Source: an uncultured Desulfobacter sp. (GTDB taxonomy: Bacteria > Desulfobacterota > Desulfobacteria > Desulfobacterales > Desulfobacteraceae). Taken from it: 64,000 nucleotides of DNA. The notes beneath the pieces were generated by a model, which was given only the letters and a program-made list of their open reading frames with translations, ran no database searches and was not told where the DNA came from. The stretch covers positions 5,446,501 through 5,510,500 of the forward strand of contig NZ_OY762614.1 of assembly GCF_963666145.1 (NCBI RefSeq), written 5' to 3'. Positions within the stretch are counted from its first letter, which is position 1. The number at the start of each line of letters is the position of its first letter. Made by a program: the position numbers and the translations under genes. Shown one piece after another: positions 18,442 to 25,409 of the stretch.

Positions 18442-19823
18442 CGATTGATATAAATTCTGTTAAAAAAATCCCGCCGCAAAGATGGCCTGTGAAAAACGGC
18501 AAAAAATACAGCCGGACAGACATTGAATTCATGGACAGCCTGAGTGCCGCCGTGTTATCGGACAGCCCGTCCAAAACCAATATCCTGCTGTATGCCGTTG
18601 CACTGGTGGTGATTTCATTGATTATATGGGCCAATTATGCCGAGCTTGATGAAAGAACCCAGGGGCTCGGGCGGCTGATTCCTTCCCGGCAGATCCAGGT
18701 GATCCAGAACCTTGAAGGCGGCATTATTAAAGAGATCAAGGTGATTGAGGGCGAGGCAGTTAAAAAAGGCCAGATCCTTGTCGTCATTGACAGCACCGGG
18801 GCCGGCAGTTCCTTTGAAGAGAGCCGGACCATGATAGATGAACTGCGGGCCCGCACCATCCGGTTGGCAGCCGAGGCCGGTATTCAAAGCTTTCAGGCGG
18901 GCGTAGAAAAAGAAAATGATCTTGCCCCGGATCTGCTTGAAAAGGAAGAACGGCTGTATGACGCCAATGTCGCGCGCAAACAAAGTGAAATAGAGGTGGT
19001 AAAACAGCGCATCCGACAGCGGGAGATCGAGTTGTCCGATACACGCATGTCCATTACGAATCTGAAAACCAGCAAAGAGATGGTAGCAAGGGAGATGGCG
19101 CTTACCGAACCCATGTTTGAAAAAAGACTGGTGTCAGAGGTTGAATTCCTCCAGCTCAAGCAAAGGGTGTTGGACAAAAAACACGAGTATGAAAGTGCGG
19201 TAAACGAGGCCAGATCACTGTCATCAAAAATAAAGGAGGGCAACAACCAGCTCCAGGAGATCCAGAACCGGCATAAGTCCGAAGCCCAGGAGGAGCTAAA
19301 CAAGGCCCTGGCCGAAATATCCCGGTTGGAGAAAAATCAGGTGGCCATAGAAGATCGGGTACTGCGCACAAATGTGCGTTCCCCTGTGGATGGTACGGTG
19401 AAACAGCTGCTGTTCAATACCCTGGGTGGCGTGGTCAAGCCGGGCATGGATATTGTGGAGATCGTGCCCAATGATGACAAGCTTCTGGTCGAAGCCAAGA
19501 TCAGACCCTCTGATATTGCGTTTCTTTATCCGGGGCTCAAGGCGGTAGTCAAGGTGACGGCCTATGATTATGCCATCTACGGCGGACTCGACGGCAAGGT
19601 GGTTCACATCAGTGCCGACACCATCACCGATGACCGCCAGGAACAATTTTACCTTGTCAGGGTCATGACCGAGAAAAATTACCTGGGCACCGAAGACAAT
19701 AAAAAAGAGATGATTGCGGGCATGACGGCCCAGGTTGATATTATTACCGGTAAAAAGACCATCATGCAGTATTTAATGAAACCGATCCTGCGGGCAAAAG
19801 CCAATGCATTAAGGGAAAGGTAG
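18438..19823 (+). CDS. lapC: HlyD-family periplasmic adaptor of the type I secretion system (LapC-like)
   Basis: A 461-residue membrane-fusion protein. After a short cytoplasmic N-terminus there is one TM segment (NILLYAVALVVISLIIWANYA) and the HlyD signature ERTQGLGRLIPSRQIQVIQNLEGGIIKEI. A long periplasmic coiled coil (roughly 130-310) and a C-terminal beta-barrel/lipoyl half (RSPVDGTVKQLLFNTLGGVVKPGMDIVEIVP) follow. It bridges the ABC transporter and the TolC-OmpA duct. It overlaps the ABC gene by ATGA, indicating coupled expression. Confidence 0.93.
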   Translation: MTIDINSVKKIPPQRWPVKNGKKYSRTDIEFMDSLSAAVLSDSPSKTNILLYAVALVVISLIIWANYAELDERTQGLGRLIPSRQIQVIQNLEGGIIKEIKVIEGEAVKKGQILVVIDSTGAGSSFEESRTMIDELRARTIRLAAEAGIQSFQAGVEKENDLAPDLLEKEERLYDANVARKQSEIEVVKQRIRQREIELSDTRMSITNLKTSKEMVAREMALTEPMFEKRLVSEVEFLQLKQRVLDKKHEYESAVNEARSLSSKIKEGNNQLQEIQNRHKSEAQEELNKALAEISRLEKNQVAIEDRVLRTNVRSPVDGTVKQLLFNTLGGVVKPGMDIVEIVPNDDKLLVEAKIRPSDIAFLYPGLKAVVKVTAYDYAIYGGLDGKVVHISADTITDDRQEQFYLVRVMTEKNYLGTEDNKKEMIAGMTAQVDIITGKKTIMQYLMKPILRAKANALRER

Positions 19824-19827
19824 AACC

Positions 19828-20418
19828 ATGGTGGTGGTCAACATATACAGCAAAGATAAGATCCTGGTTCAGCTTTGCCGTGATCTGTTCGGCGGCCGAA
19901 AAGAGACCAGGCACCTGCCGACTGATAAAAAACTTGCAGAGTACGATATTTCACCTCAAGATATTCTGATCATTGATTTTCAGGCCTGTGATGAAAAAGA
20001 TGTGCCCAAAATTGTCAGCCCCTGCATGGCCCTGGTTGCCATCCCCCAAAAAGAGCAGGCATTACGGCTGTTGCAAAAGGGAATACGCGCCTATGGCAAC
20101 CGGTATATGCACCAGGATAACCTTAAACAGGCCGTCGGAACCCTGAAAGCAGGACAGATCTGGCTACCCCCGGCCATCGTAACCCAGGTGATTTCGGCAT
20201 TGCCTGTGACCAAAGCCGAAGACCAGGGAGAAGCGCTGCTGGACATTCTGACATCCCGGGAGGCGGAAGTGGCCAAATGGCTGGTGAGCGGGCTGTCAAA
20301 CCAGGAAATCAGTGAAAAGATGTTCGTGTCCGTCCGAACCGTTAAAGCCCATTTAACCTCTATTTTTAAAAAAATCGGCTGCCGCAACCGCCTTGAACTT
20401 GCCACCCGGATGAAATAA
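19828..20418 (+). CDS. CsgD/LuxR-type transcriptional regulator with atypical receiver
   Basis: A 196-residue protein. The C-terminal LuxR/NarL helix-turn-helix is clear (LTSREAEVAKWLVSGLSNQEISEKMFVSVRTVKAHLTSIFKKIGCRNRLELAT). The N-terminal 120 residues resemble a receiver but lack the paired acidic residues near the N-terminus, so it is probably not controlled by ordinary phosphotransfer. This is reminiscent of CsgD/VpsT-type regulators, some of which respond to c-di-GMP. As last gene of the Lap operon, 5 bp after the HlyD-like gene, it is a good candidate regulator of the operon or the adhesin. Confidence 0.85.
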   Translation: MVVVNIYSKDKILVQLCRDLFGGRKETRHLPTDKKLAEYDISPQDILIIDFQACDEKDVPKIVSPCMALVAIPQKEQALRLLQKGIRAYGNRYMHQDNLKQAVGTLKAGQIWLPPAIVTQVISALPVTKAEDQGEALLDILTSREAEVAKWLVSGLSNQEISEKMFVSVRTVKAHLTSIFKKIGCRNRLELATRMK

Positions 20419-20452
20419 AAAAGCCGTACCGGAAAAATCGATACGGCTTTTT
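20418..20452. terminator. Bidirectional intrinsic terminator
   Basis: AAAAAGCCGTA pairs perfectly with TACGGCTTTTT (11 bp) across a 13-nt loop, with A- and T-runs on both sides. It closes the Lap operon and can also terminate the convergent adhesin gene. Confidence 0.85.
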
Positions 20453-20534
20453 AGGATGCTTTAGATTTGTTCTATTTTTGTGGTAGTTTAACTCCTGGCG
20501 TTGGCTGTCGATAGACTCTGTCTGTTCATGGTGG

Positions 20535-22553
20535 TTATACGTGAAAAGAGTCTCCGTTATCAACATTCACGTCAATATCTACACCGTCATTCACGGTTTC
20601 AATGGAGACCTGGATACTATTATCAGCAACATTGGTGAACAGGCCATTGCCGTCATGGGTCCATTCTCCGCTGTCAACACCTGTCAGTGTAACAGAATCA
20701 CCCGCTTCTCCGGTAATCTGAAGTGTATTATCTTCATCCGTCATACTCAAAACTTGATCCAGGCTTAGGGTAAGCGTCTGATCCACGCCGTCCTCATTCA
20801 GATCAATGCTTTCAATATTGCTGACATTGCTGAAATCAAGCTCCGTCTCGCTGGTCACCGCCAGGGTGTCAAACCCGGAACCGCCGTCAACCACATCATC
20901 TCCTGACCCTGCATCTATGGTGTCGTCACCTTCTTGTCCGTAAATAATGTCGTCCCCTGCACCGCCGTAAATATAATCGTCCCCGCCATCGCGCACGTCT
21001 CCATCTTCGGTTCCCGTTCCCAACACGGTTTCTTTAGCAAGGTCTTCATGGTTCTCCTGGATATATTGGAGGGTGTCCGCCCGGGTCCAATTTGAAAGTT
21101 CCTCCTCCAGTGTGTCAAACACTTCCCAACCGGATCCATCAGGCGGTTCGTCAATGGTCGAAAGATCATATCCCGCACTTGTAAGAGAGTCAAATACACC
21201 ATCCGTATTCAGGACATCTCCGAAAATAAGATCGTCGCCATCATTTCCGTAAATTTCATCACTGCCCGCAGGAGAAAGATCAGAATCGATAAAGTTTGAT
21301 ATTATTTCGCTCAGAGCCGCTGTGTCCGTAATACTGGTTGCATCATTGTCAGAATCGATATCATCCAGTATAGCTTTACCTGTTGAATCCATGTTAATCC
21401 CAACAGCTTGAATACTGTAAACATGGGAACTAAGTGTGGCCAAGGCTGTAAGATGGGCAGTGGTGTTGCTTGGTATACCATCACTGATGAAAATTACCTC
21501 GTTCTTGGCAGAATACGGGTCCACAAGCGTGTCGGCTTCAGAAAGTGCGTTTTCATAATTTGTTCCGCCGCTATATTTCAGGGCGTCTATCCAATTATAG
21601 ATTTCATCCAGATCATCTGTTGAAGGATCGGAGTCATCTATATTATTATCTACAACTACAGTATCATCGGTTTTGGTAAAAGAGATCCAGGCAGAGGTGC
21701 TTGCGTCTGCAGTAGATGAAAAAGGCAAAAGATTGATTGTCAAACTGCCTTCGGAAGCGCTTTCAACCTTTTCGTATAATTCAGCTATAAAATCTTTTAC
21801 TGCCTGCTGGAGGTCCTCCAGTCGGGTGGTTGAATCATCGTCCGGGGCACCCATCGAATAGGAGGTATCCATTACCAGGATATAATTGGTATCCAAAATC
21901 TCCGCAACCGTTCCCGGATCTCCAACCAGAATATCTGCGCCCTCTTGGCCAATGATTGCTCCTTGAACATCTCCATCAGGATTTATTGTATGGTAATCGG
22001 TCTCTGATGTACCTTCAACATCATCTAAGAGAGTGCTCCCGTCATCATCCTGTGGATTGGACCCTATGATAAACACAGGCTCTGGTTCCGGCTCTACTAT
22101 TTCCTCTTCACCATCTAAGTCGGGGAAATCGTCATCTTCATCACCATATGCAGTGCCAAACAGATAACTGCCGACATCGCCGCCGGTCTGATCACCAACA
22201 TCGTAAGCAAGAGCATAATCATGCCCCGCATCTTCTTCACCTGCTGCAGTCTCATTGTCAGGAATATCCTCTCCTTCTTCCAGGGCAGCCTGAAGTTCTT
22301 GCACTTCCGCCACAACAGCATCCTGTGAATCCACAGCTGCAACAACGCTTTCATCAATGACAATTTGACTGTTTTCTGCCAGGTTCAGTATCCTTCCATC
22401 GTTCAGTTCGATGGTAAGCTCTGACCCGGCAGGTGTTTCAATGATATCATTTTCATAAATCACGTCTCCAACGGCGAGTTGGCGGACTTGTCCGTCGGGC
22501 GTCCGTGCATTTACAATGCCTGTAATTGTTTTAATGATTCCGGCTTGTGCCAT
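20535..22553 (-). CDS. Compact LapA-like RTX adhesin with retention module, LapG site and VWA domain
   Basis: A 672-residue, very acidic protein without cysteine. Residues 1-70 are the LapA-type retention module (GIIKTITGIVNARTPDGQ, ENDIIETPAGSELTIELNDG, LAENSQIVID). TAAG at 102-105 is the canonical LapG cleavage motif. A von Willebrand A domain follows (about 222-420), with the MIDAS residues DTSYS at 229-233, SGGTNYENAL and FISDGIPS. RTX calcium-binding nonapeptides occur around 425-445 (GNDGDDLIFGD) and 530-570 (GGAGDDIIYGQEGDDTIDAG). The C-terminal 100 residues should hold the type I secretion signal. The protein is far smaller than known LapA adhesins, which have long repeat arrays. It converges on its exporter operon. 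Confidence 0.9.
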   Translation of the reverse strand: MAQAGIIKTITGIVNARTPDGQVRQLAVGDVIYENDIIETPAGSELTIELNDGRILNLAENSQIVIDESVVAAVDSQDAVVAEVQELQAALEEGEDIPDNETAAGEEDAGHDYALAYDVGDQTGGDVGSYLFGTAYGDEDDDFPDLDGEEEIVEPEPEPVFIIGSNPQDDDGSTLLDDVEGTSETDYHTINPDGDVQGAIIGQEGADILVGDPGTVAEILDTNYILVMDTSYSMGAPDDDSTTRLEDLQQAVKDFIAELYEKVESASEGSLTINLLPFSSTADASTSAWISFTKTDDTVVVDNNIDDSDPSTDDLDEIYNWIDALKYSGGTNYENALSEADTLVDPYSAKNEVIFISDGIPSNTTAHLTALATLSSHVYSIQAVGINMDSTGKAILDDIDSDNDATSITDTAALSEIISNFIDSDLSPAGSDEIYGNDGDDLIFGDVLNTDGVFDSLTSAGYDLSTIDEPPDGSGWEVFDTLEEELSNWTRADTLQYIQENHEDLAKETVLGTGTEDGDVRDGGDDYIYGGAGDDIIYGQEGDDTIDAGSGDDVVDGGSGFDTLAVTSETELDFSNVSNIESIDLNEDGVDQTLTLSLDQVLSMTDEDNTLQITGEAGDSVTLTGVDSGEWTHDGNGLFTNVADNSIQVSIETVNDGVDIDVNVDNGDSFHV

Positions 22554-23020
22554 GATTCTTTCTCCAAGTTATTTATATTTTCTTTAAACAATTATAAAAT
22601 ATAGAATAAAAAAATATTATTATTGCATGCTAGTATAATTGATTTTTATATAGAAAAGATATTGTACCAAGGTCTAATTTTTCATTTGAAATGATGAATC
22701 ATTATAGGTTATAAGGAACCCTACTCTAAAAGTGATTTAAGAATAATCGGAAAAGTTTTTTGTCAATCATACTATTTTTTATTATGACGAGCTTTATGCT
22801 GAAATAAATGTAGTAAATTTAGAAAAAAAACTCCTTTTTTTATGGAAAAAAAGTATCGATTTCGTACTTTTGAAAATCACTTGATTATTTTTTCTTTTCA
22901 AAAAACCTTTTTAATATAGCCTTGAATAATTTTCTATATATTTGGCATTAAATTTGCTCAATATTACTTTAGCTAAAAACAAATAAGTCTTTTATTAAAA
23001 TAACATAGAGGAGGAGCCTC
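22554..23020. other. Very AT-rich divergent intergenic region
   Basis: A 467-bp gap between the divergent adhesin and PEP-CTERM genes, strikingly richer in A/T than the flanks. The right end contains the sigma-54 promoter match at 22943-22958. I found no convincing promoter for the adhesin by eye and no coding sequence. Confidence 0.6.
22943..22958 (+). promoter_or_regulatory. Sigma-54 (-24/-12) promoter of the PEP-CTERM gene
   Basis: TGGCAT-TAAAT-TTGCT has GG and GC exactly 10 bp apart and matches the RpoN consensus TGGCAC-N5-TTGCW closely. Transcription would begin near 22970, giving a leader of about 50 nt before the ATG at 23021. Some PEP-CTERM genes are known to depend on RpoN with the PrsK/PrsR two-component system, which agrees with this site. 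Confidence 0.72.
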
Positions 23021-23695
23021 ATGAAAAAGTTTTTGCTTTTAGTTGGATTTTTACTGATTATTGGGATTGCTGGCCGGGCATCTGCTGTAACTGTCCAAAA
23101 TGCCAGTTTTGAACAATCTGATTTAAATGGTTGGACGATTAGCTCCGCAAGTTATGTTTCGGCTGCTGAAAGTATTTATTACACTAATAGTGGCACAACC
23201 TATTGGGCAACGGATTCTGATTATTTTGCACAATTAGAAGGTGGTGATGCTTACATCTATCAGGCATTGAGTTGGTCTGCAGGGGATACTATTTCATTTG
23301 ATTTGAATTTTTTAAATCTTGATAGCCCAGACGCCGACTATGGGTTTTTTGGCATTCTTGATCTCACCGCATATTTAGCAGCATCGTCAACAGGTTCAAT
23401 AACAAATTATACAATAGAATATATAACAATAGGTGGGACATCAGGTAGCGGCGGAACGTCAACCGGTTGGAGTTCCTATTCCTATACGTTTACGTTTGAT
23501 TCAACATCAGACTACGCCATCATCTTCAGTGTAGACAGTAGTGAGAGCGGCGGTTCTTTTTATGCGCCGACATTACTTGTCGATAACATAACAACAACCA
23601 CGGTACCGGAACCTGCCTCACTGTTTCTTTTGGCTACCGGTCTCCTTTCAATCGCGGGGATTGGTAGAAAGTTATGGCATCCATCAGCCAAGTGA
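23021..23695 (+). CDS. PEP-CTERM sorting-domain protein
   Basis: A 224-residue exported protein. It has a signal peptide (KKFLLLVGFLLIIGIAGRASA) and a Ser/Thr/Gly/Tyr-rich beta-sandwich-like body with no cysteine. The C-terminus is VPEPASLFLLATGLLSIAG followed by a basic tail, i.e. the PEP motif, transmembrane helix and positive cluster recognised by exosortase EpsH/XrtA systems. Such proteins are processed at the C-terminus and are associated with exopolysaccharide and floc formation. No exosortase lies in this window, so it would act in trans. GAGGAG precedes the ATG. It is monocistronic behind the sigma-54 site. Confidence 0.9.
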   Translation: MKKFLLLVGFLLIIGIAGRASAVTVQNASFEQSDLNGWTISSASYVSAAESIYYTNSGTTYWATDSDYFAQLEGGDAYIYQALSWSAGDTISFDLNFLNLDSPDADYGFFGILDLTAYLAASSTGSITNYTIEYITIGGTSGSGGTSTGWSSYSYTFTFDSTSDYAIIFSVDSSESGGSFYAPTLLVDNITTTTVPEPASLFLLATGLLSIAGIGRKLWHPSAK

Positions 23696-23817
23696 CATAT
23701 TGCCTATGATTATAAAATAAAAGTTTTTTCAGTGAAAATCAGTTTGTTTTATTGACAGCACTCCCATTTCTGCGTCTGTCACTTTTATCCCTTTCGGGTA
23801 ATCGTCAGTATCCATTT

Positions 23818-24813
23818 TTACTGGACCACATCACCATCGGCTATGCCGATGGTTTGGTCGTCTGGTCCCCCTACAAGCAGTTTTTTCAGTTTTTTGTCCT
23901 TTTCCTGCCAGATCTGGTTAAGCCAATTACAGAATTGTTGCTTATACTCATCATTGCTAAAGTAATCCCCGATCAGTTGCTCACTTACAGGAAATACATC
24001 TACGTCCACAATGATCTGTTTGGTTTTGCCTGAAATATAATCCCAGAAGGTCGGCACACCGCCTGGGTAAGCAATAGCGACATTAACAATATTGTGCAGG
24101 TATTCGCCCATGGAGCCGAGCACAAAGGCGATACCGCCTGCCCGGGGCAAAAGGAGCCGGTCAAAGGGTGAGTTCTGGCGTTCATGTTTTTCCGGGGTAA
24201 ACCGGGTGCCTTCCACAAAATTCATCACCGACACCGGGGTGTGCTTGAATTTTTCACATGCCTTGCGCGTCCTTTCCAGATCTTTTCCCTTCAGGTGGGG
24301 ATTGGCTTCAAGAAATTTTTTTGAATACCGTTTCATGAACGGAAAATCCAGCGCCCACCAGGCAAGCCCTAAAAACGGTACCCATATCAGCTCTTTTTTC
24401 AGAAAAAATTTCAGCATGGGAATTTTACGGTTAAAAATTTTTTGCAGTACCAGAATATCCACCCAGGACTGATGGTTGGAGATGACAAGATACCAGTCCT
24501 TTTTTTTCAGCCGGGTCAACCCGTTCACCTGCCACTCTATTTTATTGAACAGCGCACAATTAAGGCCGTTGATACTGATCCACAGGGTTGCAAGCCAGAT
24601 AAGGAATTTGTCGAGCAATACAATCATCCCCTTAAAGGGTATAACAAACTTTAAAATAGAAGTTAAAATCAACGGCACAGTTAAAAAAATGGTGTTGAGT
24701 AAAAATCCAATGAATGAAAGCGCCCCCTTAACCGGGGAGGGAAGAAAATCCAGCATGCCTGTTACACCCTTTTTTATATATTTTTTTATGGCATTCATAA
24801 TGTTTTTCTGCAT
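23818..24813 (-). CDS. PlsC/YihG-type acyltransferase
   Basis: A 331-residue membrane-associated acyltransferase. Hydrophobic N-terminal segments (about 30-95) precede the catalytic NHQSWVD (HX4D) motif, the FPFMKRYSKK region and FVEGTRFTPEKH (motif III). The size and the WALDFPFMKRY stretch resemble the YihG/YihE-side branch of 1-acyl-sn-glycerol-3-phosphate acyltransferases rather than short PlsC. It likely acylates lysophosphatidic acid or a related lipid at the inner membrane. The C-terminal 20 residues (GGPDDQTIGIADGDVVQ) are a non-conserved tail. Confidence 0.85.
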   Translation of the reverse strand: MQKNIMNAIKKYIKKGVTGMLDFLPSPVKGALSFIGFLLNTIFLTVPLILTSILKFVIPFKGMIVLLDKFLIWLATLWISINGLNCALFNKIEWQVNGLTRLKKKDWYLVISNHQSWVDILVLQKIFNRKIPMLKFFLKKELIWVPFLGLAWWALDFPFMKRYSKKFLEANPHLKGKDLERTRKACEKFKHTPVSVMNFVEGTRFTPEKHERQNSPFDRLLLPRAGGIAFVLGSMGEYLHNIVNVAIAYPGGVPTFWDYISGKTKQIIVDVDVFPVSEQLIGDYFSNDEYKQQFCNWLNQIWQEKDKKLKKLLVGGPDDQTIGIADGDVVQ

Positions 24814-24851
24814 ATAAGGTCAATATCTAATCAAAATTTAAAGGGGACGTT

Positions 24852-25409
24852 ATGAGTGACAATTCCCATCACCTGATTTTAGGTGAACTGGTTGACTTCT
24901 TAAGCGGCAAAACCATTACGGATACCCATGATGAACGGTACCGCCAGCAAATAGCCCGGCATCTGGTAAACGACCTGGGGTTTGATAAATCCGACATTGA
25001 GGCGGGCCGGCCAATCAACCTCCAGACCGGTGACCGTAGTGCTGTCGTGACGGCTGATTTTCTGATTTTCAGGAATAAACGCGCTGTGATGATGATCAAT
25101 TATGCCCCGGGGTCCCTTGTGACCCGGCGCTTGCCGACCCTGGCATTGTCCCGGCTGATTTTTGATTACCAGATCCCTTGGGTGGTGGTGACCAATGGCC
25201 AGGATGCGGAACTGATTTCAGGCAAAACAGGAAAGGTCCAAGGGGAGGGGATGTCTGCCATTCCCGGACCCGACCATCAGCTCATAACCACTTTACCGGA
25301 TGAATTTGAACCGGTATCCGCCAAGCGGCGTAGTCAGGCAGAAAAGATCGCTTTTGCCTGTCTGGTGGACGGATCGTGTATGGTGGAAAACTATTGTGAC
25401 GAATGCTGA
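24852..25409 (+). CDS. Orphan type I restriction HsdR N-terminal domain protein
   Basis: A 185-residue protein resembling the stand-alone HSDR_N family. The first about 145 residues show the nuclease-like core: TADFLIFRNKRAVMMINYAPGSL supplies the acidic and basic positions, and PTLALSRLIFDYQIPWVVVTNGQDAELI the following strand/helix. There is no helicase or specificity gene nearby, so restriction activity is unlikely. Many Desulfobacterota carry such orphan copies of unknown role. Cysteines cluster at the C-terminus (CLVDGSCMVENYCDEC), possibly a metal site. AAGGGG precedes the ATG. The last 19 bp overlap the 3' end of convergent uvrA. Confidence 0.7.
   Translation: MSDNSHHLILGELVDFLSGKTITDTHDERYRQQIARHLVNDLGFDKSDIEAGRPINLQTGDRSAVVTADFLIFRNKRAVMMINYAPGSLVTRRLPTLALSRLIFDYQIPWVVVTNGQDAELISGKTGKVQGEGMSAIPGPDHQLITTLPDEFEPVSAKRRSQAEKIAFACLVDGSCMVENYCDEC

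Noticed and set aside
24852..25409. Restriction-modification system
   Set aside because: Only a lone HsdR-N domain; no methylase, specificity or helicase gene nearby.
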